This document shows, piece by piece, positions 1-11,810 of a DNA stretch of 64,000 nt. The notes under the pieces were generated by a model. The model did not search any database. It was not told the origin of the DNA and saw nothing but the letters and a program-made list of their open reading frames with translations. How positions within the stretch are numbered: position 1 is the first letter of the stretch; each line of letters starts with the position of its first letter. The DNA lies in the NCBI RefSeq assembly GCF_025766255.1, contig NW_026516697.1, positions 124,001-188,000 of the forward strand. Direction: 5' to 3'. This DNA is from Zychaea mexicana. Its lineage: Eukaryota > Mucoromycota > Mucoromycetes > Mucorales > Lichtheimiaceae. Position numbers and translations under genes: made by a program.

Positions 1-527
1 CGGTATCTGACAAGGCACGCAAAATATCCGTCCACATTCAATCCCAAAAGACGCCTCTGGCAGCAGCCAAATACAAGGTCAACATTGAGTCGCTGCACAC
101 GTGTCTGGTTGCACAGGGTGTCACGCGATTAAGCGTGGATGATCTGAGAGCAGCAGTGGAAAAGGGCGATGCTGGCGAAGCATCGATCCAAGCAGTTTTG
201 CGCGAGATGCTGATTGACGAGTCCAAGGGAGACGAAGAAGAGATTGAAGGATTGATGTCGAAACTGGTAGCTGCCATGGGCATGGTAGAGAACAGTGCAG
301 CTCAGTCGAACGGATCGGTGAGCGGTACGTTTGTCACTGTTGACAGCAAAAAGACAGCGCGTCGCTTATCGGTTGCAGATGGCGATTCCTCGGCGGAAAG
401 CGGTCAACAGACTCCCGTACGTGACCACAACAACCTGCCTGAAGGCAACGTCGTCATTTCAGATCCAGTGGATTTCAAGAGCAGGATGGAGTTGAGCCCT
501 GCGGCCGTGCCGCTTATTGATTTTTAG
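1..527 (+). CDS. 3' end of an unrecognised protein (5' end outside window)
   Basis: An open frame runs in from the left edge (frame beginning at base 3) and stops with TAG at 525-527, giving about 174 C-terminal residues. The visible part starts with a basic, probably folded segment, followed by an acidic stretch rich in E and D (around bases 220-260). It ends in a low-complexity Ser/Thr/Gln tail closing with a Val-Pro-Leu-Ile-Asp-Phe terminus. I do not recognise a family from this portion. A pyrimidine-rich stretch and a CT repeat follow the stop codon, as in a 3' UTR. It is convergent with the malic enzyme gene on the other strand. Confidence 0.6.
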   Translation, partial: VSDKARKISVHIQSQKTPLAAAKYKVNIESLHTCLVAQGVTRLSVDDLRAAVEKGDAGEASIQAVLREMLIDESKGDEEEIEGLMSKLVAAMGMVENSAAQSNGSVSGTFVTVDSKKTARRLSVADGDSSAESGQQTPVRDHNNLPEGNVVISDPVDFKSRMELSPAAVPLIDF

Positions 528-824
528 TTTCTCTTTTTTTTTTCTTTCTTTTTCCATATATTAATTATTGATTCGCTTTTGCCGTTTTCTCTCTCTCTCT
601 CTCTTTTAAACCGCCGTCCTCTCTCCTACAAAACCACGCAACACCCAATAACTCACACATGTATATTTGTTTGGTCTTTGCATATTATAAAAAAGATGTC
701 TCTTTTTCCTTCTTGTTTGTTTTTCCTCAAACTCTTTTTAATTATGTATAAAAATAATCATGAACACTCTATGCGTATGGCTACGTGTGTGTATCTATTG
801 TATCGCCGATACTGTTGTTTGTGC

Positions 825-3401
825 TTAATGATAGTGGACAAGTGGGACGTATTCTGGATGGTACATTGAATTCTCGACGAGATCGGCCAGGATCTCTCCT
901 TCCTTCAATCGTGTTCGGCCAATGCCTTGCTCGTAGGCAACTTCGCAGACACGAATGGCTACTTTTGAGGCAACGTCTCTCAGATGCGACACACCTGGGA
1001 ACAGAATACCCTCCTTGAGTTGCGAGGGTGTTGCGATATCTGCAATTGTTCTGGCTGTCTCAAGGAACATTTCTGGCGTTACTTTACTTGCTTTCGAAGT
1101 TACCACACCCAAGCCAACACCCTATAAAAATTACAAGCAGTCAATGTGTTAGATGATAGTAGCATGAGCTCAAATCAAATCAAAAAGACCACACTTACAG
1201 GGAAACTGTATGAATTGTTGCATTGGTTGGTTCGTCCCACTTTGCCGTTAGGTAATTGTACATCCTTGAACGGACTGCCCGATGCAAAGATGGCTCGGCC
1301 ATCCGTCCATTTGAAGGCTTGTTCTGCAGTACATTCGGCATGACTATCTGGATTACTCAGAGGGAAAATGACGGGCTTCTCGTGATACTGGGCCATGGTG
1401 CGCACAGCCTTTTCAGTAAAAACGCCAGAGATACCCGTCAGTCCAAGTAGCACGGTAGGCTTCACTTCTTCCACGAGCTGTTCCAGCGACATTCGATCTG
1501 GAAGATTTGGCTTGACATAGCATAGCTGACGCTCGTCCAAAGAGCCTTGTGGACGCTCAGGGCCTTGCATGATACGGCTAGGATCGCTAGCCGCGACGGC
1601 CGAATTGCCCAACAAACCATGTTGATCCAGCATATAGATTCGACGGTATGCATCCTCTCGTGACTTGACTCTTCCCTGCGCGACCATGCAGTCGATGATG
1701 CCTTCACATACGCCCACGCCAGCAGAGCCTGCGCCGACGCAAATGATGCGCTCATCGGCAAGATCCTCTTGTGATAAACCTCGCGCCTTCAACGCTGCCA
1801 AAACACCCGCCAGCGTGATCGCCGATGTTGACTGGATGTCGTCATTGAAGCAAGTGATACGGTCACGGTCTGTTAAATTATACATGAAAAGATGAGCTGC
1901 TGTGGAGGAGAAAGGGGGGTTTGTGGGGATCGAGTGCCTTTCTGCATTTATTTGCTGCAAGTGACAAACAAACAAAATTGCGTTACTTACACTTGTTGAG
2001 TAAATTGTATGCATGCGGATACTTGAAATCCTCGAATTGGATTAGCACATCTGTTTATTTGAATTACATGCACAATGCGTCAATATAATGTGAAGAAATT
2101 TCTAAATGAAAACCCTCGATAAAAAAAAAAATTACGTCGTATACTTTACTTGGCCAGCGGGTCATAACAGCAGTAACCCATTCTTCGACAAAGGAATAGT
2201 ACTCATCTCCTTCGAGGCGTGGATGGCCCATGCCCAGGTACAGCGGGTCATTCAATAAAGCTTCGTTGTTTGTACCGACATCAAGAACAACAGGCAGAAC
2301 CGCGCGTGGACGAATGCCTCCTGCTGCAACATACTATATGGAGAATATTGTTAATATCGAACTTGCGCCCCTAAATGAAGCTCAACAATCAAAGCTTGTA
2401 ATAGCTTACCAAACTCAATTTTCCAATAGGGATCTGCAGGCGCAAAACAGAAGATAGAGTTAAATAAATTACAGCCGGCGGCGACGTTTGCGCCTCCCTC
2501 TCCTCCTCTCTTCTCCTTCCTGCGAACGCATGTTGTTTATGTCATTATTTACCTGCATTCCGTTTGCGCCTAAATCGCCTAAACCGAGCACTCTTGATCC
2601 ATCCGTAACCACGATCACATCCACATCATCATGTGGCCAATTGTATGCCATTGCTGACATATTGCCACGGTCCTGACTTGAGAAATACATGCCTCTTGAA
2701 CGACGATAGATGCTATGCGACTTTTGACTTGCCAGACCCACTATGAATCACACCCTTAGTTGATACTACTACTACTACTACTATTACTACTGCTCCGTCT
2801 CTGCTACTAATTGTTCCTCTGTGTTCTTCATAATCTTACCTGTAGGCGTGTAAATGACGCCTGCTAGCTCCTCCAAATGTTCAATGATAAGCTTATAAAA
2901 CAAGGTTTCGTTACGGTCGTGCAAAGCTGCCAGGAAAACGAACTTGGCCAGCGGTGTTTCACAAGCATCAAGGTTACGCTTGACTCGCAACAACTGCTTT
3001 TGCATTTCTTGACATCGTGGTGGTACCAATCCTCGAATGGACAATCGCTCACGCTCATCGATACTGAATGCAGTGCCTTTTTTTTTAGAAAAAAAAGAGT
3101 GCGATGCATTCTTAGCAAAAAAATTGTTGTCTTATACTACATCCATATCCAACCCCACTCATTCTATATGCCATTCACTGTTCTTGTATATTATACCTTT
3201 GGACAAAAGAGGATCGTGAAGTACATTGACACCACGCCATGGCGTGACATGGACAGTCTTGTCTCTTAAGGGATCGTGGTATGCGCTATATTGGGACTGG
3301 GTGTTTATAAACGCACTACTTACACGCACTGCGTTGCTAGGACGATGAATAAGAGCAGGAGCCCGAGACCGAAGCAGGAGACGAGACGACGCAAGAGCCA
3401 T
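825..3401 (-). CDS. NAD(P)-dependent malic enzyme, mitochondrial (8 exons)
   Basis: Malic enzyme oxidatively decarboxylates malate to pyruvate using NAD(P). The N-terminus, [15 protein letters not shown], is rich in Arg, Ser and Ala without acids, so a mitochondrial targeting peptide is likely. Exons on the minus strand are 3401-3197, 3076-2840, 2740-2553, 2433-2410, 2333-2150, 2050-1991, 1869-1199 and 1121-825. They sum to 1866 nt, i.e. 621 aa, which is normal for the family. Diagnostic segments are the N-terminal motif [11 protein letters not shown], the YTPTVG site, the [16 protein letters not shown] cofactor/metal region, [10 protein letters not shown], the Rossmann loop [10 protein letters not shown], and FPLSNP near the end. 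The fourth exon is a 24-nt micro-exon encoding IPIGKLSL. Use of NAD rather than NADP is inferred from the mitochondrial-type leader and overall sequence. Upstream (3402-4403) is its promoter side. Confidence 0.93.
2764..2790. repeat. (TAC)n microsatellite in a malic enzyme intron
   Basis: Nine near-perfect TAC/ACT trinucleotide units lie in the intron between malic enzyme exons 2 and 3, so they do not affect the protein. Confidence 0.8.
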
Positions 3402-4403
3402 GACTCGTAGAAGAACGATGGATTAAAAAGTAGCGCGAAAAGGTGCGGAACAAGAGAGAAAGACAAAAAAGAAGATGCTAGCTCTGCGAAAGGAAGCGAG
3501 CAATAGACCAATTGCGTTACTTTTGTATTTAAAGATGCTGCAAAGCACGGGAATTCCTTTCTCCTTGCTGCTCTTTACTTAAAAAGAAGCCCTCTCTACT
3601 CCTGGATTTGGCGTACATGGAACAAGACCGCGTACACACACATATACGAGCATATATATATAGCGAATGCATGTCCTTTTCTTTTTTGCAATGTGTCATG
3701 TGTATACTAACAGGTAAAGATGTAGCTCTGGTGTATTTTGTCTTTGCAGACTGCATTCTTCTTTTGCTTGGCGGAAAGAATATTGTTAGCTCAACGCGGT
3801 CCTGTCAATATCAGTAACGATGTGTACAGATTGTGAAAACGCCTCTTTAAATATAGCCATCTTCTAAAACGTTATCAAATAGCAACAAGCGGGTGAAATA
3901 TATTGCTTGACCGGCCCTATATTAAATCAAGCAAAAGGATATACGTGCGTAATGTACTTCTGTTCGTGACAATGTTTGTTTCCAAGCACCCTATTGGTTT
4001 GTCGATTAGTTAGTAGCAAGCCTTCAGTGTGAACACCTCATGTATACGACTCTTCTATCGACCAATGTGGCGTAATCGTGTCATCCCAGATTTGATACTA
4101 TTACTATCGGTGTGTTGGTCCAGGCACACGGAGAGCCTATTGGAGCTAAGCAACTAAATCAAAAACCCCTGGATTTACGACGGGTACTACACAACAACAA
4201 AGGAGCAATGAAGCTGCACGATTCTGAAACCAGCAATAACAACCGAGATTGTATGTATCTGTGTAGATCGAAGAAATAAGGGGGTTGACAAAAAACAAAA
4301 TTATCCGGTTTGTGTTTGGAAAGAGAGCAGAGAAGAGATGTTACTACATAAAATAATAAGCTATATTGCCTTTTTGTTTTGACACTGTGCATATATAAAA
4401 TAG
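3402..4403. other. Intergenic region between two minus-strand genes
   Basis: About 1 kb lying 5' of the malic enzyme and 3' of the MpaB-like gene. The stretch nearest 3401-3540 probably holds the malic enzyme promoter and leader. No open frame here resembles a known protein, and I see no RNA gene. Confidence 0.5.
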
Positions 4404-5971
4404 CTACTTGAAGTGGGCGACGGGACATGTGCCGACGCGCACATTAGGCATTGGACATAAGGATGTCTTGATTTTCGTAGGACCAAGACCATTTATAGTA
4501 TAACCTTCTGGATACGCTGGGTGATCGCCTGAGTCATACTGGGGCATATACCGATTGTTTTCGTTTGGGTGAACGGGTGTTCCCAGATACGATTCTTTGC
4601 GAGGAAATTGCAGGAAGCGAACATAATACCCGTGCAAATACAAGTACGAGTCAAAAAGTGACTTGAACCACCCGGAAGCCTGTGGTAGGCCCATTGCCCT
4701 GCAATCCTGCGGTGTAATCATGCATGAAAAGGCCATTCTGACAAAGGGTCGTGCCCAGCTCGGGAAATGAGAAGCTGTGTTGTTGATCGTGCTTTCAGAC
4801 ACCTTTTCGGTTGTGGGGAAATATCTCGAATGTGCTGCTGCGTATTTCTGTCATCGTTGTGGATGTTACATTCAGTGATGATTTTCTATTATATTGCTAA
4901 TGCTTTTAATTTTGACACAGATTGATTTATATACCTTATGATATTCTATCATAGCTTTCGCTGATGATGGATAATTTTCCAAGCCCATGCCGTCGGCAAT
5001 ATCAGCCCACATCTTGTATATGGCCTATTAGGAAATGATTGTGTAAATATTTACATCAAAGTTTAAAGCACTCGGCAAAAAAAAAACGCACTGGCCTATA
5101 TAACATCGGATTGAAGACTTACGTTCATCTCGAGTTCATCCAGCTTTCTGTACCCAAACTTATTGATCCAATAAATCGGCTCACTTACGAACAGCACGAG
5201 TTGGTACAGAAAATCACCGTGCAGGATACGATAGCGACTGTGGATCTCGTTCATACGAGCTATGGCATGTGTACGTCTGAGCTCCTGTTCTTCGATTTTC
5301 TCGGCAGTCAAACTAGGGTTCTTTTTTCGTTCAGATTGAATGTGGGGGTATACATCTAGCATTTCGTGCTATATTTTGGAGTCATTTTGAGATAAAAAAA
5401 AAACATATGATTTAGAAAAGAAAAGGTCGTTTTTTTTTAAATTACATGGAATTGATAGACACCCAATTGTTTTGCACGTATTTACCAGTAGCAAATATGA
5501 GTCTTCTTCTCGCTTTTGTGGATTAACGTGGGCCTCCCCGGTAGCAACAAGAAGCCTGCTGATGGATGGAATAGTGACAGATCGGTACAATGCGATATTG
5601 AATGCCACATAATGGAGTGCTATATTTTACAATTAGCGATAACAGAGTGAGAAACGATTCTGATCATACATCGTATAGTAGCATATACCTGGAAATTCCT
5701 TTCTCATAGCTATGTCAAACACTTTGGCGGCTACTTGAGAATCTTTCAATGCGATACTTGGATCTGGGTATTTCTGTCGTAATTCGTTAATATATCGATA
5801 CCGGTGGCGTCTGATTTCAACAAGATGATAGACGGTAATTATCCCAAAGGCCGATACAATTGGTTTCCAGTTGTCTTTAACCGACGAGGCGCCTTTATGC
5901 AAGTAATTATTGGCTATGGGAAGAAATTCGTCGGTGATCCAAGGAAGTAAGGTAACGCTGATGAAACCCAT
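4404..5971 (-). CDS. MpaB-family (DUF2236) oxygenase-like protein, spliced
   Basis: The start ATG is at 5971-5969 and the gene has several short introns, ending near 4404 with the tail CPVAHFK. A short hydrophobic N-terminus (residues about 1-50, including a probable membrane segment around VSAFGIITVYHLVEI) is followed by a basic RRHRYRYINELRQKYPDP stretch. The middle exon contains the histidine-bearing helix RRTHAIARMNEIHSRYR, typical of the DUF2236/MpaB/latex-clearing-protein fold, whose members bind a b-type haem. A later exon holds WARPFVRMAF followed by a Pro-rich C-terminus, as in fungal ER-bound members. The substrate is unknown. Fungal relatives include mpaB-type enzymes that cleave prenyl chains, but function should not be transferred directly. 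Exon borders around 4800-5040 and 5360-5640 were not fully resolved. Confidence 0.72.
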
Positions 5972-8475
5972 TATTGTATAAAGAAAATGATAAACAATAG
6001 CAATGACAAACTTTTGCGATGGCGCGAAAGTATGTCATTTATATATGATTGATTGCTTTACAGTATAGGAAGAACGCCTTTATCAGCTCAATATGTATTA
6101 TCTCTTTGGAGCGATCGGAGTGTTATACAAGATAACGCAGATGAGAACATAGCAGGTGATTGATGCCGGGTACAGTTGTACCCGGTTTTTGCAACCGAGG
6201 GTTTTCCGATTTTTTATTGCAAAAAGTGAGGATTTGCAAGTAACGAGGTAAACAATTCTGCTTCAAATAGACATAAGATAAGTCATTCTATAAACACTAG
6301 CCCATTGTTTATCTGTTAGAGATGATGTACGATACGTTCTGTGGGGATTTCACACAGCTCTAAATGTTACTACTTGCATATATAAGACCGTTCTTTTATT
6401 GAAGCTGTCTAGTGCAGTAACCGTTTCATTTTATTCCTCGATAATACGCAGCAGATGCTTCTTTCAGTTGATATTGAAAAAATTGAAGCTGTTTTTACCC
6501 CGATAACGTGCAAATCGTATAAACTCATTTGCAAGTTGCAAATTTGCGAAACTACTAAGTTTCTTTGGATTTTTCAAAGAAAAAGTTGCAGATATACGAG
6601 GAATTGCAAACCCATGGGTTGCAGAAACCGGGGTGCAACTGTATCTAGATGCTATAGCAATGCTACAGAGATGGGACACTCATAACATTCCGATACACAT
6701 AAACCTATTTCTACGGACAACAGTGCCGGTGGTGTAACCGTGATGAGCATGGACGTTCCTCGCGTTTAACACAAACAAAACTTTACTGCAGCACTGATAA
6801 TGAAGAAAGCTTGCATGAACTGTTTCACGTTTTGCATAACCAGCGTTAGTATTATCAAAGATTTGCATGGCCAGTTGACCTTGTGGATTAAGCATATGTA
6901 CATCCCAAATAAAATGTACTTTTTTTAAAACTCTCTATTAGCAGTATTTTGGTATGATAACTGATAAATTGGAGTAAGTGACACATTTATAATCATTGAT
7001 ATCCGTATCTATCACTATCATGGACATTTTCGTTGGAAGCGATAAAACGTGGATCATGGAAAAAGCTTAACGCATTTTATTCGCAGCGACTATATGCGCC
7101 TCTGTGAAACAACCCAAAGTGTTGTCTATTCAAATTAGTTGCTTTAGGATAAATCTCCCAAGGGAGCAAAGAAAATAACCATGGAATGAATGTATTAAAA
7201 TAATGTAGAAGCATTGTGTCTTACTGTATGGCTGATATAGAAGTGTACCGGCTATTCACGGTAACAACAAGAAAAGTAACGCACGAACATGGGCACCGCA
7301 ACATGTGAATGTTACTAATAAAGCAACTACAGCTTGAGCTGTATACCACTTTACGAAAAAATAAAGGAGCGTTGCACGCTTGTTAATAACTCGGATAAGC
7401 AAAAGCATGATTAGGACCTATAATTATTGCTGGAGGATGATTCTATGTTTGAGACCATAGCTGTTATAGAAGGAGATCATATACGAGAAGGTCTATTTGA
7501 TATGTCGTCATTTGCCACATCTGTTTGAGCCTTACCATCGAACCTGCTGGCTCCCGTACGTTAGGTTGATCTTGACAGACCCACAAAGATATCAACGGAT
7601 ATAGAAAGTTACGTTCCCACGTTTCTTCATCAATGCGTGAAATTGTAAAAGGCTTATATGAGAGCATTGCAATGTACGCACTCGTCGACCTTTATTTTTG
7701 AATGTTGCGTTATACTAGCATTTATCAATAGATTTAATCATTTGTCTTTAGTTCGAACTTGCTGGAATTGTAGGCTGACGTCAAGTTTGGCCCAGGCTTC
7801 TCAATCTAGTAACGTAACCCACTGTGTGCAGCGCAGATTTTAACGAAAAGGTCACATGGTTGTTTGTAATACTACCCAATAGTACGCTCAGGCTGGATTG
7901 TAACAATGGTTGATGATTATTATAGCCATTAGCGCAGACCAAATGCTGAGCAATAAGGGCTTATATCAACAAGGGATGATGATTTACAGCCAAGAAGACG
8001 ATTACGCCACCTGAAGATGTTCCGTATTAAGTAAGCGACATCCTGGCTCAAAGGCAAACTGGGATATCACCTAGACGTTCAAGAGGATACGCAGATCCAA
8101 CGGTTGGGGCAACAGACACCAAAAGATCAGCCTTCTTTCCCCATGTGCTCCGGACCGCTGCAGCATGTATTCATTATGCATTCCTGACACAGCGCAAACG
8201 TAATGAACAAATAGCGGGCTGCAATTGGAGGAGCCGAAATTGAAAAGGGGAGGTTGGGTCATATGGGTTCCTTATGCTGACACTATCTCTTGAGGCAAAG
8301 CGAAGGAAAACCAGGGCATGCCGCCGTTTTCTTGGTCCACGTTTTTGTTAACACTTTTGCTATTAGCTTATTTGATCATATACAAACTACATAAAATAAT
8401 ATATACTTTACTTTTTCTTCCTTTTATCTCTTCCTCTTTTTCACTACCCCACATTTTGCTTGGGTCATTTCGTGA
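5972..8475. other. 2.5 kb gene-poor intergenic region
   Basis: No intact gene is visible. The region contains the inverted-repeat element at 6173-6641. A short minus-strand open stretch (about 7464-7667, with segments like FTISRIDEETWERNFLYPL) looks like old coding DNA. A second minus-strand open stretch lies near 8071-8262. Neither could be assigned. The right end is the promoter side of the lipase-like gene at 8476. Confidence 0.5.
6171..6643. mobile_element. Tc1/mariner-type MITE with terminal inverted repeats and TA target duplication
   Basis: The left end reads TACAGTTGTACCCGGTTTTT and the right end, reverse-complemented, reads TACAGTTGCACCCCGGTTTC. The match continues into TGCAACC on both sides, about 27 bp with only a few differences. 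The outermost TA on each side (6171-6172 and 6642-6643) fits the TA target-site duplication of the IS630-Tc1-mariner superfamily, leaving an element of about 469 bp (6173-6641). A second, more diverged layer of inverted similarity lies further in: left about 6225-6272 (GTAACGAGGTAAA.. GCTTCAAAT) against right about 6480-6515. There is no transposase frame inside, so the element would be non-autonomous. Confidence 0.75.
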
Positions 8476-11052
8476 ATGTTGATCTGTCTCAGTTTGATCA
8501 CTTCTTGGGCAATCGGAAAAAAGCAACAAGAGCATCAACAGCAGAATGGATCTTTTGAGCACCAGCATTATGAAAAGAAAACAACAATGATTAGCGCAAA
8601 ACCAGGTCCAGTCATCAAAACCACAAATGTTCACGTTGCTGCAGACCAAGGAGAAGCCGATCAGGACAACTCTCCTGACAGCAATCACAAGTTTATTGAC
8701 GAAAAGCCAACAGCAAAGATCGCGCTTTCGGTCGAGCTAGCAAAACAGCAACACCAGCAACACCGTTGGCCCGGCATACGAGCCGAATCCATTATGTCTA
8801 AAGCGAGCGTCGAATCATTGCATCGAATTATGCAAACACAACAACAGCAGCAACAGCCCGGAGATGAAACGACAAAATCAATATACCAGCAGCAGCAGCA
8901 GTGGAATTACTCAGCCAAAGCAATGCCCGACACCTTCTCAACTCGAGTCTCAGCAAATGGCAGTGTCGCCTTGTCAGATTCTGACAGTGCAACGGGCGTA
9001 GCAGCAGCAGCAACAACAGCGGCAGTTGATGAGCAATATGAAGATCACTCACCGCCGCAATCCCCAGCAGTGGCAAGACTTATCAAACAGCACCGACAAG
9101 CAACAATCTTAAGCGAAACAGGCTCTTTGTTTTCGAGCAACAGCTCCGATGCTGTCATGACCAAGTCAGGAGCTACGATAGATCAGCAACGGATATTGGA
9201 GACCGCCGCTGCACGGGGCAAAGAGCCATGTGACCAGCCAAATGTAACAAATGACGAAGGTGTCTCAGTCGTACAAACTACAGGAGCAACTATTTCGGAT
9301 GCATCAAGTATGACGGCTCCTGCTACCGTAATTACTAGCAGTGGCGCCACCACCACCGCAGCACCAACAAGCGCGCCTTCTTACTCCTGCCGTAATGTCG
9401 TATTACCGGTCTACGAGTCGCGTTTCGCGCCACCTACATTACAGCAACAACAGCAACCCCAAACGCCTTATGCAATAGGTTCGATTCTCGAATCCACTTT
9501 TAGCTCGTTCAGCAGTATCTTCAGTAACAACCAGCAGACTACATCCCACGAAGCGGAATCTTGGACAAAGTCGCTGCAAGACAAGTTCTCCAAGATAGTA
9601 TCCCCTGTTCCAAAAGTGGATTCTACAACGCATATGCACAAAAAATTCGCAGTTGTGGGTATTCACGGATGGTTTCCGACCAAGGTAAACTACTTTATTA
9701 TCCCCTCAATTCAAGGCATGAATCCATCTAAATGCATGCAATACGCGTGTATAGCTTGTCCGAAGCATGATTGGCGAACCGACGGGCACATCGCAAAAAT
9801 TCTGTAAACAAATGATGGCGGCATTGGAACAGTATCTAAAGACGGAGCATCAACTGACTCTTTCGGACGATGCGGTTACTGTGATTCCACTGGAAGGAGA
9901 AGGCAAAGTCGAGGAGCGGATACACAAGCTTTTTCTTCAGCTCGTATCCAATTTGGAGTGGTTGGAAGCGATATCCTCGGCCGATATTATTTTATGGGGA
10001 ACCCATTCGCAGGGCACACCTGTATCGGTCATGTTGTTGCACCAACTCCTGCAAGGTGGACACATTCACTTGCATCGGCAGTCCGTTTGTATGCTCGCAA
10101 TGGCTGGCATTGGCCATGGTCCTTTTCCCTCGCTTCAAGGAAGCTTAATAGTCAAGGTATATACTTGTTTTTAAATGACATGCACAACGACTTGTTGCGA
10201 TAAGGAAACCACTCAATCCAGCTATTCAACTATCGTTATCGTTGTTAGTACTTTGAAGCGGATGCCGCACGAGAACTCTTTGACTTTATGGACTCCAATA
10301 GTGTCATATCTCAAAAGTTCAGAGAGTCATTGGGGAGCATACTGAACAGTGGCGTTAAAATGGTTCTCGTTGGCTCATTGCAAGATCAAGTCGTGCCACT
10401 CTATTCAGCTATACTGGCGGGTGTCTCACATCCAAATATTTTACGAGCTGTATATATCGACAAACATGTTTATACAGACGATGATTTCCTGATCAACTTG
10501 GTGGTGTTTGCGCTACGATTACGAAATGCTGGTATTCCTGATCATGGCTTGCTTATCCATGTCAGTGAAGTCTTAGCTGGTAGCATCTATGCATTCGAAG
10601 GAGGTCATTCAACGATTTACGAAGAAGTCGACGTATACATGTTGGCCGTACGATACCTCTTTGATACCCCAGGATTGTCACCACTATCTACAATGTCACC
10701 ACCATCACCACAGAAAGCAGTTTCAGCATCATCATCATCGCCGGTACAAGCATCAATACAACAATCACCATCCAACAGTAGAGGCATACCTCTTGCATCA
10801 CAGCAACAACCACAAAACGAAGAAGCACTGATGGATCCTTTCAAAGCTGAACTCCGGCTGAACCCTTATTATCTCCCTTGGGTACTGCGCGGAATATTTG
10901 AAGACGCTGCAATCATTAAAGTAGGTTGGGCATCACAGGAACTAGGACGACTTCATGAACTCTTTTTACGATGGGCACCAACCAGTGCAAAGTTACGAGA
11001 GTTTAAGTTTCGTTTGGAGCCTTTGAAAGATCATATTTTTGGGTCATCATAG
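8476..11052 (+). CDS. Alpha/beta-hydrolase (lipase/serine esterase-like), 3 exons
   Basis: Exon 1 (to about 9684) encodes a long disordered N-terminal half rich in Gln, Ser, Thr and Ala, ending in the fold's first motif VVGIHGWFP. Introns at about 9685-9753 and 10156-10248 join phase-correctly, giving FPTK-LVRSMIGEPTGTS and IVK-YFEADAARELF. The nucleophile elbow is THSQG (Gly-x-Ser-x-Gly with Thr in the first position). A candidate acid is Asp in VGSLQDQVVPLYS and a candidate His is in FEGGHSTIYEE. Together these make a credible catalytic triad. A Ser/Gln-rich insert near 10670-10830 precedes a final helical part. The layout resembles a poorly characterised fungal group (S. cerevisiae YJR098C / S. 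pombe mug180-like), an assignment from memory. The start is uncertain: ATG 8476 or the well-placed ATG at 8587 are both possible. Confidence 0.8.
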
Positions 11053-11293
11053 ACTTTGTACATTTCATAACACATACAATTAGATTATATTCACCCCCCC
11101 CACCTCCTTTTACAACAGCCGTTTTAGCTATGTTATGGCTGTTGCTTGCATAAAGTACCTTTTCTCTTCTAAACTGCTATAATGAATAATCACCTATATT
11201 GTACAGTTTATCACTTCCCGAATTAACTCTTTCACATATGTATAAATCTATAGATGTACAACAATTAATTTTTATCATCTGATATATTTTTCG

Positions 11294-11810
11294 TCAGTTC
11301 AAGGGGTTATGTATCCCTTTATAAGCAGCGGTAAAATCATTTTTAGATGCGACTTTGAGTATCGCAGTTACATAAATTTGCATCTTGTCCTTGACCTTTG
11401 GATATACTGTATCATGAAGGAAGGCTACATAATCTTGGGTCGACATCTCCCTATTTCCTTCATATCCATAAACCCCGTAAGTGCACAAATTTCGTTCCCG
11501 GATACATTGCATTCGCTTCTAGAAAAACAAACACTGGAGAGAGATCAAAGTATTCCTATCCTCAGATATGCCTCCATACTATCTGGTCGTCGTTAAACTA
11601 TCAATTGAGAAATAATGATTATGTAACTACCAAGTCAATCATTAAAGAGAAAATGCTTCTAATGATATACATTTATCCATCCAGTAATATGATTGTGCTA
11701 CACGATTCATAAATTCGCTGCGGTGCTCCTCGTCTGCTTTTTGATCATATCATATTGATTCCAAGTATTATAATGGCACCACGTCTTGCAAAATTCAAGA
11801 GCAGTGCGTT
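11294..11810 (-). pseudogene. Decayed protein-coding remnant, family not recognised
   Basis: Reading right to left on the minus strand, three pieces in different frames look protein-like. The first (about 11710-11810) includes EFCKTWCHYNTWNQYDMIKK. The second (about 11480-11560) includes VFVFLEANAMYPGTKFVHLRG. The third (11294-11480) includes EMSTQDYVAFLHDTVYPKVK. The order is collinear, but frameshifts and stops separate the pieces. The composition (aromatic, non-repetitive) suggests a once-folded protein. I cannot name it. Confidence 0.35.

Noticed and set aside
8828..9076. Minus-strand Leu-rich ORF opposite the lipase-like gene
   Set aside because: It is the complement of CAG/CAA repeats in the coding strand of the real gene.
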